Shown piece by piece: positions 14,565 through 22,757 of a DNA stretch of 24,162 nucleotides. The notes beneath the pieces are model-generated. The model saw only the letters and a program-made list of their open reading frames with translations. It did not search any database and was not told the DNA's origin. Where the stretch lies: the IMG/VR virus record IMGVR_UViG_3300028025_003687, positions 1 to 24,162 of that record; one strand, given 5' to 3'. Position 1 is the first letter of the stretch. Each line of letters opens with the position of its first letter. This stretch comes from a virus. A program made the translations under genes and the position numbers.

Positions 14565-17500
14565 TACAGCTCACACTCCACTTTCGTGTCGTCAAAGTTC
14601 AGCCAAGCACCGTTAGAGCTTGTGCCCGTGCTTGTATAGTACATGTCTCTACCGGAGATCGTTAACGTCACGTTTGTTCCAATGTTCCCACCGGAAGCGG
14701 GTGTGTTTATTACGGCAACACTTACTGAAGTTGGTGTTGCCCTAAGTAGCTCGCCAAGTGGATTGCCAATAATTTTCCAGACACCTGTTGCGTCGGTTCT
14801 TCCCATAATGGTTACGTGTCGCTGGTAGTACCTGAAGCATGCCATTTGCTCTTCGGTATATGTTGAGCCTGCGCGTCTAAACAGTGTCGCGTTGGGGCCA
14901 AGTTCTAGCTGGATCCCTGCATAAAGTGTCGTCGTAATGCTCACACCCGTGCGATAAATTTTTATTGCGTAACCGAAAGTCGCCAAAGCGTTCGCTGTAA
15001 AAGTTGCAGTATATTTAGTCCAAACCCCGTTAGTCATTGAGGCGGTAAAAGTTCCGCTAGTATCCGCAGTTTCTCCAGCCCAGTTATCGACAGCCGTTGG
15101 GTAGGCAGTAGACCAAGCTAACGCAGCTGCGGCTCCTGTAGTTGATTTTGCCCAAACGGAAAGGGTAACAACTTGACCAGCGAATTGTAGCGAATTAATT
15201 GATTCTATTCGCTGTGTAATTGTTGGGTTAGTTGATGTTACGGACCCGTTTGACGCAAAAGACAGGGAGTACGCCACGTCTACGTCAGCGGGGACGTCCG
15301 CTGAACGCGAAACAGTGTGCGTTCCAGAGCTTCTGCTATGCCGCCAGCGATCTGCAGCGTATGAGGTGTTTGCTGTTGACGACGTGCCCCGCTGCCAAAA
15401 ATCAAAACCGCCGTTGATTAAATAGTTTGGCGATTTAATTATGGTCGCAAGATCTGTAGTTAGGTTTGTTACTTGCGACTGCGCGATGGCGAGCGCCGAT
15501 TGAGCCGCTTTGGTCCATAACCCAGTTGTTGAATTGTAAATGAGCAAGTCACCGTTTGACGGAGATCCAGCCGACACATCGTGGAGTTCATCTAGCTCAT
15601 AACCGTTCTGGACTTTGACAACAATTTGACCGTTGCTGGCGTTTGCTCGCATAACAACACCAAGGTAAACCGAGTGTGCCGGCTCTGCGGGAGGTGCGCC
15701 AAAAACATAACCGCCAGCCGTGCCTGAAAGCCACACGGACTGCCCCGCCGTGGCGCTGCCAGTGTCTACGTTGTCCAGCAAGCCTTGAGTGATTACATAA
15801 CCGTCAGCGTTGTTTACAAGATCCTGTTCAAGGAAGCCTAACGTTTTTGATGATGTCGCTTCAGTGTCCGCGTCCGCCAAAGAGACAAGTACGTGCGTGC
15901 CGTTTGCGCCGGAGATGTACACAACTTGGCCTTTGGTGAGCGTTGAGCCAGTGCTGTTGCGGACTAGTTCTTTGACTACAGTTGTGTAGGAAGCTGCCCC
16001 GGGTGCAGCCCAAACAGTGTCGTAGTCTGTGCTTGAGTTTTTGGTGAGGATCTGGCCGCTGGTTCCGCCTGTGGGAACACCAGGGCCAGTCGCACCAGTT
16101 GCTCCTGTTGCTCCTGTTGCTCCTGTTGCTCCTGTCGCGCCTGTTGGGCCTGTGTCGCCGGTGAGACCTATCGGCCCTTGAGGCCCGGTATCACCAACAG
16201 GGCCTTGAATTCCCTGTATTCCTTGAGCCCCTGTCGCGCCTGTAGCGCCCGTCGGACCTGTTGGCCCCGTTGCTCCCGTCGGACCTGTTGGGCCTGTAGC
16301 GCCAATGGGGTTGATGTTTAGCACCGACCCGGTCGTGTAAGAACCTGTAGCGTTCGTTACGTTTACTTGAACGTACGAAGAAGCTGGAAAGTCAACAATG
16401 GATGAGACGGTAAAAGAAGCAACAGAGTTATTGAGCGAGCTTGATGAGCTAAATGTAATAATGTCGCCTGCTTTTAGTGCGATCAGCTGGGCATAGTAGC
16501 TTACGGAGCTAGAACCTAAGTAGTGAATATATAAAGCCGTGGTAGACGATACCGTCGTGCTGTCTGCCCTATAAGTTGTGCTTGCCGGTGGCGCTGTTGT
16601 GGTGGTGCTTCGTGTGTATAAAAGCCCTGCCCTGCTGCCCGTCACGCCCGTGGCGCCCGCAGCACCTTGAGGGACTGTGAAGTTAAATACGGCGGCGCTG
16701 GAAGTTCCAGAGTTAGTTACAGACGCGGATGTGCCCGCGGCACCAGTTGTCGTTGTGCCCACGGCGATGGTTGCGGCAGCACCATCCGCGCCGTTAGTTC
16801 CGTTAGTCCCGTTAGTTCCTGCAGCGCCAGTTGGACCAGGATCCCCCTGTGGTCCCGTCGCGCCCGCTGCTCCGGTTGCCCCCGTGGCGCCTGTTGGTCC
16901 GACAGCGCCGGTAAGTTCTATTGCGGTAAGTGTTGGTGAGTTTGACGGGGTTTGACCTGTCTCGCCATAAGTGGTTGTACCGGAACCATTCCACGCCTTT
17001 ATTGTGTAGGTATAGGTTCCGGCAGCCTGAACATCAACATGGCTAACGGCAAAAGGCATATTGTAGCTGCTCGTGGCGCTCGCATAAACAACCACCTTGC
17101 CGATTGCGGTGGAACCGCGATAAAGCTGGATCTGGTTTACTGCAGCACCGCCAACGGGGTTTGCGTCACCGGTACCTGACAAATAAATCGGGCCACCCGT
17201 TGTCGTAATGGTTACGGTAGCAATAGTAGTCGGAGTTGTTGAGTTTACCGTGACGGTACCAGTCGTACTTGACGTCGCGTAGTTCATGTTGCCGGTAGTT
17301 CCACCACCGGCAGCCGCCCACGAATAAGTGCCGTCGCCATTGCTTTGAAAGAAAAGATTATCTACGCCCACACCGGGAAAATCCGTAAGATCAGTTAGCT
17401 TATGCGTGTGGTTTCCGGCAGCAGCATCCCAAGCCCTGGGGCCGATCCGGTGGTGAACATCATCAGCGCGCTGCGTTGGTGCCTGCGCATGCAGCCACTC

Positions 17501-17584
17501 GATAAAGCGCGACGAAGGACTTGGCTCACTTGTGGAGCCAAGTTGACCCTTCATTAACTTATCTGTCTCATCCGACCATGCCAT
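14564..17584 (-). CDS. Collagen-repeat tail fibre / receptor-binding protein
   Basis: 1006 residues. The N-terminus (about 1-100) includes [18 protein letters not shown], a fibre-attachment style. Two Gly-x-y collagen blocks (about 223-268 and 428-501), with a short one near 305-320, give triple-helical shafts. Residues about 530-690 form a domain ([20 protein letters not shown], then [13 protein letters not shown], then [12 protein letters not shown]) that I recognise from other phage fibres. From about 721, [16 protein letters not shown] and YAADRWRH mark a C-terminal jelly-roll, carbohydrate-binding-like receptor domain. It lies opposite to all other genes. There is no ribosome binding site; TAGAAT six bases before the ATG suggests leaderless expression. 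Confidence 0.92.
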   Translation of the reverse strand: MAWSDETDKLMKGQLGSTSEPSPSSRFIEWLHAQAPTQRADDVHHRIGPRAWDAAAGNHTHKLTDLTDFPGVGVDNLFFQSNGDGTYSWAAAGGGTTGNMNYATSSTTGTVTVNSTTPTTIATVTITTTGGPIYLSGTGDANPVGGAAVNQIQLYRGSTAIGKVVVYASATSSYNMPFAVSHVDVQAAGTYTYTIKAWNGSGTTTYGETGQTPSNSPTLTAIELTGAVGPTGATGATGAAGATGPQGDPGPTGAAGTNGTNGTNGADGAAATIAVGTTTTGAAGTSASVTNSGTSSAAVFNFTVPQGAAGATGVTGSRAGLLYTRSTTTTAPPASTTYRADSTTVSSTTALYIHYLGSSSVSYYAQLIALKAGDIITFSSSSSLNNSVASFTVSSIVDFPASSYVQVNVTNATGSYTTGSVLNINPIGATGPTGPTGATGPTGPTGATGATGAQGIQGIQGPVGDTGPQGPIGLTGDTGPTGATGATGATGATGATGATGPGVPTGGTSGQILTKNSSTDYDTVWAAPGAASYTTVVKELVRNSTGSTLTKGQVVYISGANGTHVLVSLADADTEATSSKTLGFLEQDLVNNADGYVITQGLLDNVDTGSATAGQSVWLSGTAGGYVFGAPPAEPAHSVYLGVVMRANASNGQIVVKVQNGYELDELHDVSAGSPSNGDLLIYNSTTGLWTKAAQSALAIAQSQVTNLTTDLATIIKSPNYLINGGFDFWQRGTSSTANTSYAADRWRHSRSSGTHTVSRSADVPADVDVAYSLSFASNGSVTSTNPTITQRIESINSLQFAGQVVTLSVWAKSTTGAAAALAWSTAYPTAVDNWAGETADTSGTFTASMTNGVWTKYTATFTANALATFGYAIKIYRTGVSITTTLYAGIQLELGPNATLFRRAGSTYTEEQMACFRYYQRHVTIMGRTDATGVWKIIGNPLGELLRATPTSVSVAVINTPASGGNIGTNVTLTISGRDMYYTSTGTSSNGAWLNFDDTKVECEL
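16101..16136. repeat. Four 9-bp tandem repeats in the fibre shaft
   Basis: The unit GCTCCTGTT is repeated four times (the last copy ends in C). It encodes Gly-Ala-Thr triplets on the - strand. Gain or loss of units keeps the frame and changes shaft length by whole collagen triplets. Confidence 0.9.
16791..16817. repeat. Three 9-bp tandem repeats in the first collagen block
   Basis: CCGTTAGTY occurs three times and encodes Thr-Asn-Gly triplets on the - strand. As with the repeat at 16101, slippage would change length without breaking the frame. Confidence 0.85.
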
Positions 17585-17590
17585 ACACCA

Positions 17591-17596
17591 ATTCTA
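17591..17596 (-). promoter_or_regulatory. -10 box of a leaderless tail-fibre promoter (predicted)
   Basis: On the - strand TAGAAT ends six bases before the fibre ATG (17584-17582), and no ribosome binding site lies between. This TAnnnT-N6-ATG spacing is typical of leaderless transcripts in actinobacteria. No clear -35 is visible. Confidence 0.5.
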
Positions 17597-17607
17597 GCGG
17601 ATATGTA

Positions 17608-17613
17608 TATGAT
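17608..17613 (+). promoter_or_regulatory. -10 box of a leaderless RuvC/terminase promoter (predicted)
   Basis: TATGAT ends seven bases before ATG 17621, with no ribosome binding site between. It faces away from the fibre -10 box only 11 bases away, so the two promoters share one short region. Upstream in-frame ATGs at 17603 and 17609 also lack a convincing ribosome binding site. Confidence 0.5.
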
Positions 17614-17620
17614 TAGCCTT

Positions 17621-18151
17621 ATGAGAATCATAGGGATCGATCCATCGCTCACCGCAACCGGTATTGCAATCATCGAAGATGGGGAATGGACTATGTTAGA
17701 CGTCCTCAAAAACAATCTCCGCGGCCACGAACGCATGGACTACATCACATCAAACCTTGCCGAACTATTCGTCACCCTAAAACCTGGAGACGTTGTAGTA
17801 ATGGAAGGTCCCTCATTTAACTCGCAGGGGCAACGCAGTCACGAGCTTGCAGGTATGTGGTGGCTTATCCGACACGAAATGTGGCACTACCCCGACATCA
17901 CCGTAGCAATTGTCTCACCCACCACCCGCGCAAAATACGCTTCAGGACGTGGAAACGCAGGCAAAATAGAGGTTTACGAAGCCATTCAGCAGCAATTCCC
18001 GGACCTGACAATCAAAGATCACAACGTCGGAGACGCTGTGATTCTCGCATCGATGGGAGCAAGGCGTTACATGTCGGCGGTAGATGATAAGCTGGAAGAC
18101 TCCCCCGAAATGGAAGCATACAAAAAGGTAGAGTGGCCCAATGGCCTATAG
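17621..18151 (+). CDS. RuvC-like Holliday junction resolvase
   Basis: 176 residues from ATG 17621; ATGs at 17603 or 17609 would add up to six residues. RNase H-fold signatures: D7 in IIGIDPSLTATG, E62 in VVVMEGPS, and the C-terminal acidic pair in DHNVGDAVILA (about 133-142). These match the RuvC catalytic tetrad. In phages such proteins resolve branched DNA before or during packaging, and this gene overlaps the terminase gene by 11 bases, fitting that role. Start choice is the main uncertainty. Confidence 0.9.
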   Translation: MRIIGIDPSLTATGIAIIEDGEWTMLDVLKNNLRGHERMDYITSNLAELFVTLKPGDVVVMEGPSFNSQGQRSHELAGMWWLIRHEMWHYPDITVAIVSPTTRAKYASGRGNAGKIEVYEAIQQQFPDLTIKDHNVGDAVILASMGARRYMSAVDDKLEDSPEMEAYKKVEWPNGL

Positions 18152-19724
18152 AGCCGCGCGGACAAGCACAGCAAAGCAGCCGGACTTTGACCCGCTAGGA
18201 ATACTCCAAGAGATCGAGAACGTTGTTGCCACACAGGCACGCGAACCAAACATCTACGCATACAAGCCGCACGAAAAGCAAATAGAGTTCCACAAACTTC
18301 AGCACAAAGAACGCCTATTCGTCGCCGGAAACCGATCCGGTAAATCCCTTGCGTCAGTTGTTGAAGGGATCTGGTATTTAACCAAGACGCACCCATACCG
18401 GAAAAACCTAGAAGGTCAAGTTCGAGGCCGCGTTGTCTGCGTTGACTTCCTAAACGGTGTAGACAAGATCATCCTGCCCCTATATAAAAGGTTAATACCG
18501 ACAGAGTATTTAAAAGACGGTTCCTGGGACAAGAGTTACTCCGCCCAACAACACACACTCACCTTGCGTGATGGGTCTTTTGTTGAGTTCATGTCCCAGG
18601 ACCAGGACCTCGACAAGTTCGCTGGAACCTCTAGACATTTTGTACACTTTGACGAAGAATGCCCCAAGGTCATCTTTGAGGAGTGCAAAATGCGTTTGCT
18701 GGACACGGATGGCGACTACTGGATCTCAGAAACCCCCGTCGCCGGAATGGAATGGATTTACGACGACCTGTTCGTGCCTTACTTTGAGGCAAAAGAAAAG
18801 GGCGAAGAACCCCGTATTGGTCTAGTGCAGATGCGTACAGACGAAAACCCTTACCTTTCAAGGGATGCGCTTGCGCGTGTGTTCGGCACCATGGACGAAC
18901 AGACCCGAATGGTCCGTTTCGGCGGTGAATACCTAGCCGTTTCCGGTGCAATGTACAAAGAATTCCGTGAAGTCACCCACGCAAACTACACGTTTGAAGA
19001 AATGGAATTCGATCCCAGTAAGTACCGCATCTACTTGACGGGCGATCACGGTATCAACAACCCGACAGCTTGGCTGTGGGTTGCTGCCGACATTAAAGGT
19101 AGCTTGACAATCATCAGAGAGTACTACCAGGCCAACCAGACCGTCGCGGATCACGCAAAAGCGATAAACGAGATCAACGCAGAACTGGGATGCGTTCCCT
19201 ACATGGTTACAGGCGACCCGGCGATGAAGCAGCGCAACGGCATCACGGGCGAAAGCATTATTAGCGAATACGCAAAATACGGCATCTACATTAACGTAGA
19301 CGGCATCCCACGCGCCAAAGAAGTCGGCATTAACAAGATCATGCAGTATCTGAAGACCAACCCCAAGACCGGCAAGCCGTTTCTCACCATCCTTCGCGAA
19401 TGCCACAACACAATCCGCGAACTCAAGGGTGCCAAGCAGAACCGTTACGTTAACGCAAAGGTTGCTGCGATGAAGAACGCTCCCGAGGGGCAGCGAGAAA
19501 AAGACGACCACACAACTGACGCTCTGCGTTATCTGATGACATTCATGCCAGATCTTTCCCCCGAGGACTATGAAGGGACATCAGAAGACCACACAGAATA
19601 CGCAGCAGCGTATCTTGACGTCGCGCACTCATGGCGCACGGAACTTCAGCGTCGAAACGAGAAAGCGATGCTTGGATGGCACGTTTTGGGACAAAATAGT
19701 TCAGATTTTACGGGCGTTGAGTAA
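18141..19724 (+). CDS. terL: Terminase large subunit
   Basis: 527 residues. Packaging ATPase: Walker A VAGNRSGKS (61-69), Walker B HFVHFDEE with D171-E172. RNase H-like nuclease: D302 in LTGDHG, D359 in TGDPAM and a C-terminal D near 460 in DDHTTDALRYL. The enzyme cuts concatemeric DNA and pumps it through the portal encoded downstream. No small terminase subunit is recognisable next to it; the resolvase occupies that position. The codon set is rich in C and A at third positions, the signature of the right-hand block. Confidence 0.96.
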   Translation: MAYRAARTSTAKQPDFDPLGILQEIENVVATQAREPNIYAYKPHEKQIEFHKLQHKERLFVAGNRSGKSLASVVEGIWYLTKTHPYRKNLEGQVRGRVVCVDFLNGVDKIILPLYKRLIPTEYLKDGSWDKSYSAQQHTLTLRDGSFVEFMSQDQDLDKFAGTSRHFVHFDEECPKVIFEECKMRLLDTDGDYWISETPVAGMEWIYDDLFVPYFEAKEKGEEPRIGLVQMRTDENPYLSRDALARVFGTMDEQTRMVRFGGEYLAVSGAMYKEFREVTHANYTFEEMEFDPSKYRIYLTGDHGINNPTAWLWVAADIKGSLTIIREYYQANQTVADHAKAINEINAELGCVPYMVTGDPAMKQRNGITGESIISEYAKYGIYINVDGIPRAKEVGINKIMQYLKTNPKTGKPFLTILRECHNTIRELKGAKQNRYVNAKVAAMKNAPEGQREKDDHTTDALRYLMTFMPDLSPEDYEGTSEDHTEYAAAYLDVAHSWRTELQRRNEKAMLGWHVLGQNSSDFTGVE

Positions 19725-19742
19725 AAAGTTATCCTTTTGGTG

Positions 19743-19748
19743 TAACAT
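19743..19748 (+). promoter_or_regulatory. Predicted -10 box before the post-terminase genes
   Basis: TAACAT lies seven bases before an ATG (19756) that opens an eight-codon reading frame, MELRRNNA. That frame contains the AAGGAG (19764-19769) of the next gene and ends across its start. A TTGAGT at 19718-19723 could be a -35, with a long 19-base spacer. Confidence 0.4.
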
Positions 19749-19774
19749 TAGTCTCATGGAACTAAGGAGAAACA

Positions 19775-20251
19775 ATGCCTAGTGGCAAAGCAAAACTTGT
19801 TGATTACATGACGCTATTCCCCCAAACCGACATTTTGGGATACGGAAACACCGAAGGTCAAGAACCGGCACTTAGCCTTGGTTACGACATTCAAGATTAC
19901 GGCCACGTTTACATCTCCGCTTTTGGTATGGCGTGGATTGCTGAACAGTTTGGTTATCTTTCACCAAAAGAATATGCCAAAGAGGTCGACAAACTTATAT
20001 CAGAGCTAGAAGAAGCTAAAGCTACAATTGTTGGGCTTCAAGAACAAATTGACCAGCTGCCCATGGCGGCTGAGAGGATGATGGAAAATGTACGAAATGC
20101 TGCTATTGCTGCCGTCACTGATCTTGGCGGCCTTGCTCGTGTTGGAAAAAGTAACGGCGGAGAAGCGGTTGAACCTGATAACGGAGCACCTGTCGAAGCA
20201 GCTGGAGGAGACGACAAGGCTCCTCGCAAGTCGCGACGCGCTGACGTATAG
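19775..20251 (+). CDS. Unrecognised protein between terminase and portal
   Basis: 158 residues. ATG at 19775 follows AAGGAG with a five-base spacer. Residues 1-65 are a small globular domain (LVDYMTLFPQTDILGYGN, then GHVYISAFGMAWIAEQFGYL). Residues about 68-110 are a coiled coil (KEVDKLISELEEAKATIVGL). The C-terminal 40 residues are Gly/Asp-rich and disordered-looking, ending in basic KSRRADV. The last 54 codons share DNA with the next gene in another frame. A head-related role is likely from position only. Confidence 0.82.
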   Translation: MPSGKAKLVDYMTLFPQTDILGYGNTEGQEPALSLGYDIQDYGHVYISAFGMAWIAEQFGYLSPKEYAKEVDKLISELEEAKATIVGLQEQIDQLPMAAERMMENVRNAAIAAVTDLGGLARVGKSNGGEAVEPDNGAPVEAAGGDDKAPRKSRRADV

Positions 20252-20423
20252 CGAACTTTCCTACACAAAGCAACGCGAAGCACAAATAACTCAGTACGAA
20301 TCGTCAACTCGGTACTATACTGGAGATCAGTTAGCAGCTGAAGACGCTCGCATTTCCGGTGAGCTCTCTGAGGACTTGCGCCTAGATGAGGAAGACCTAA
20401 ATGCCATCAACTCGATTCTCTAA
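20088..20423 (+). CDS. Small membrane-anchored coiled-coil protein, nested start
   Basis: 111 residues. It starts inside the previous gene (164-base overlap) behind GAGAGGA (20072-20078) and ends 23 bases inside the portal gene. The N-terminus is one hydrophobic segment (MLLLLPSLILAALLVLEKV), then a charged helix (EKRLNLITEHLSKQLEETTR) and an acidic tail. This is a single-pass anchor with a soluble coil, seen in small actinophage proteins beside portal genes and also in spanin-like proteins. The start lies where the host gene is low-complexity, which favours a real overprinted gene. Function unknown. Confidence 0.68.
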   Translation: MYEMLLLLPSLILAALLVLEKVTAEKRLNLITEHLSKQLEETTRLLASRDALTYSELSYTKQREAQITQYESSTRYYTGDQLAAEDARISGELSEDLRLDEEDLNAINSIL

Positions 20424-22620
20424 GTCGGTAGACGCCGCTATGGCAGCCGACCAAAGACTGCAAGCGACCGACAACGGTAACGTGATCCAGCCAGAGCAAC
20501 CACAAGAATCTGAACGAGGAAGCCTCGTTCAAGAGTCGGTAATTAACGACAACATGCTGTCACCTGACAAGCTCCTCGAGTTTGCGCAGTCCGACGAAGG
20601 TAAGAAGCTTTCCGACTGGGTTCGCCGCCAGTACAACACGCTTCGCTCCGCGCGTCGCCCCTACGAGCGTCAGTGGTACACCAACTTGTCGTTCTACATG
20701 GGCAAGCAGTACGTTGAATGGTCTACTCGTGACGAGAAGCTTGTCCCGCTGCCAAAGGTTGACAAGTACACTCCACGCATTACGGTTAACAAGATCCGCC
20801 CAATTGTGCGCACCGAGATCTCTAAACTAACCTCACAGCGCCCAACCGCGTCCGTTATGCCGTCAAGCAACGACGACGACGATGTATTTGCGGCGCGCGC
20901 TGGCGAGCAGGTCTGGCAGTCGCTTTACGACCGTCTCCAGTTCCACAAGCACCTCTCTACCGCAGCCTACTGGTTGTCGGTAACTGGCAACGCATACATT
21001 AAGACGTACTGGGACGGTTCCGCGTACGACGCATACACGAAGACCTACGGCGACATTCGCTGGGCAGCCCTAAGCCCGTTTAACATTCTGGTCCCGGACC
21101 TCCTCGAAGAAGACCTGCAATCGCAAACGTATGTGCTTTGTGTTTACGCAAAGCCAATCGAATGGATTGAGATCATGTATGCGGACGTCATTCCTCCAGG
21201 GATGAACATCGCACCAACCACAGACGTCAACGACATCATCTCCCCCAACCGTCTAGGTATTACCGGCGGTCAGGTTCGCCCCGAATCCGCGCTCATCATT
21301 GAAGCATGGATCAAGCCGGGAGCAAGCAAGCTTCTCCCAAACGGCGGTTTTGTCACAATTGTTAATGACCAGATCATCCAGGCCGGTCTTAACGGAATCC
21401 CGTACCCCCACGGAGAGTTCCCCTTTGCCAAGATCTCACACGTACCTACTGGTCGTTTCTACGCAGAATCCGTGGTCAGTGACCTAATCCCGCTCCAGAT
21501 CGAATACAACCGTACACAATCGCAGATTATCGAAGCAAAGAACCGCACTTCTAAGCCACAGATGCTTTACGATGAGGGTTCGGTCGTTCCTCAGAAGATC
21601 ACCACTGAGCCTGGTTTGTGGATTCCGATCCGCCCCAACGCTATCCGTCCGCAGCCCATTCCGCTTACGGAACTGCCATCTTACGTGGTTCAGTTCAACG
21701 AGCGTCAGGAACGCAACTTCGAGGACATTTCAGGGCAGCACGAGGTTTCTCGCGGCTCCGCACCTGGCGGCGTCTCCGCAGCAACAGCAATTGCTTACCT
21801 TGCGGAACGTGACGACTCGTACCTTGCAACCACAATCTCAAGCCTCGAAATGGCCATTGAGACTGTCGCTCGTCAGTCGCTCACGCTCGCTGCAGAGTAC
21901 TGGGACATCCCCCGCCTCATCAAGGCCACCGGCGAAGACGGTGGCTACGAGGCCATCTTGCTCAAGGGATCAGACATTGCTACTGGTTGCGATCTCCGCA
22001 TCGAGTCCGGCTCAGCCCTACCGCAGTCAAAGTCTGCACGTATGGCAAACGTCATGGACTTCATGAAGATGGGCTACATCATGCCGCAGGAAGGCTTCGA
22101 GTTGCTCGACATGCCAATGTTGCAGCAGTGGACAACGCGACGAGGTATCGACAAACGATCCGCTCAAACGGAAAACGTCGACTTCAAGCGAATTACGCAA
22201 GAACAAGTCATGCAGGCAGACATGATGCACCAGCAGCAAGTCATGCAGGGCATGATCGAAGTTGACCCGACAACAGGAATGCCGCCAGAACGAGGCAGCA
22301 TCATTGCCATTAACGACTGGGACAACGACGACGTTCACATCGAAATCCACGAGCTCATGCAGAAGGGTTCATCGTACAAGATGATGCCCGAATGGATTCG
22401 CAAAGAAGTCGAGAACCACGTTGCCCAGCACAAGGCTCGCCGTTACGCTCGCATGATTGGACTGTTGCCGCCTGTCGGCCCACAGCCTGGTGGAGCGTAC
22501 GAACCAGGTAACTCTGGTGGGCTACAAGCTCCTATTGGGTCTGATGGCCCCGGCTCCGCCCCACCTGCAGCCAGCGCACCTGCAATGACGGACGGTGCTG
22601 GCCCTGATCAGGCCCAATAG
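20401..22620 (+). CDS. Portal protein, P22-like
   Basis: 739 residues. ATG at 20401 follows GAGGAAG with a six-base spacer. The N-terminal third carries the P22-type portal pattern: ERQWYTNLSFYMGKQYVEWS, then RITVNKIRPIVRTEISKLTS and QRPTASVMPSSNDDDD. The central region has the stem/wing pattern (EYNRTQSQIIEAKNRTSKPQ and EDISGQHEVSRGSAPGGVSA). The last 50 residues are Pro/Gly-rich and disordered. It forms the dodecameric DNA entry ring and docks the terminase. Length is in the usual range for the P22 class. It is directly followed by a small Cys-rich gene. Confidence 0.95.
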   Translation: MPSTRFSKSVDAAMAADQRLQATDNGNVIQPEQPQESERGSLVQESVINDNMLSPDKLLEFAQSDEGKKLSDWVRRQYNTLRSARRPYERQWYTNLSFYMGKQYVEWSTRDEKLVPLPKVDKYTPRITVNKIRPIVRTEISKLTSQRPTASVMPSSNDDDDVFAARAGEQVWQSLYDRLQFHKHLSTAAYWLSVTGNAYIKTYWDGSAYDAYTKTYGDIRWAALSPFNILVPDLLEEDLQSQTYVLCVYAKPIEWIEIMYADVIPPGMNIAPTTDVNDIISPNRLGITGGQVRPESALIIEAWIKPGASKLLPNGGFVTIVNDQIIQAGLNGIPYPHGEFPFAKISHVPTGRFYAESVVSDLIPLQIEYNRTQSQIIEAKNRTSKPQMLYDEGSVVPQKITTEPGLWIPIRPNAIRPQPIPLTELPSYVVQFNERQERNFEDISGQHEVSRGSAPGGVSAATAIAYLAERDDSYLATTISSLEMAIETVARQSLTLAAEYWDIPRLIKATGEDGGYEAILLKGSDIATGCDLRIESGSALPQSKSARMANVMDFMKMGYIMPQEGFELLDMPMLQQWTTRRGIDKRSAQTENVDFKRITQEQVMQADMMHQQQVMQGMIEVDPTTGMPPERGSIIAINDWDNDDVHIEIHELMQKGSSYKMMPEWIRKEVENHVAQHKARRYARMIGLLPPVGPQPGGAYEPGNSGGLQAPIGSDGPGSAPPAASAPAMTDGAGPDQAQ

Positions 22621-22749
22621 GTGACATCCCCGTACCCACTTGGCTGGTGCATAGGCAAACGCCACTGCGAAGACTGTCCGGGTATATATCAATCAACAAT
22701 AGATTTATCTGCGGTTGATGAGTGTATTTGCGACTGTCATGATGTATAG
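22621..22749 (+). CDS. Small cysteine-rich protein, 42 residues
   Basis: GTG at 22621 follows the portal TAG with no gap, and the frame runs to TAG 22747-22749. The product has Cys at 10, 16, 19, 35, 37 and 39 and His at 15 and 40, ending CICDCHDV. This spacing looks like a small zinc-binding protein. Tiny proteins ending CxCxCH are a type I recall from actinophages. It fills the gap between portal and scaffold, and the predicted scaffold -10 box lies across its last codons. The weak ribosome binding site is the main doubt. Confidence 0.6.
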   Translation: MTSPYPLGWCIGKRHCEDCPGIYQSTIDLSAVDECICDCHDV

Positions 22750-22750
22750 T
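22745..22750 (+). promoter_or_regulatory. -10 box of a leaderless scaffold/capsid promoter (predicted)
   Basis: TATAGT ends seven bases before ATG 22758, with no ribosome binding site between. The geometry matches the sites at 17591 and 17608. It would give the scaffold and capsid genes their own strong transcript. Confidence 0.5.
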
Positions 22751-22757
22751 GGTATTT

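Noticed and set aside
16080-16320. CRISPR-like or satellite array
   Set aside because: The 9-bp units have no spacers and encode Gly-x-y collagen triplets in frame in the fibre gene.
20038-20307. 89-codon frame on the - strand near the terminase-portal junction
   Set aside because: Two + strand genes already use this DNA, and the - strand frame shows no motif or start signal.
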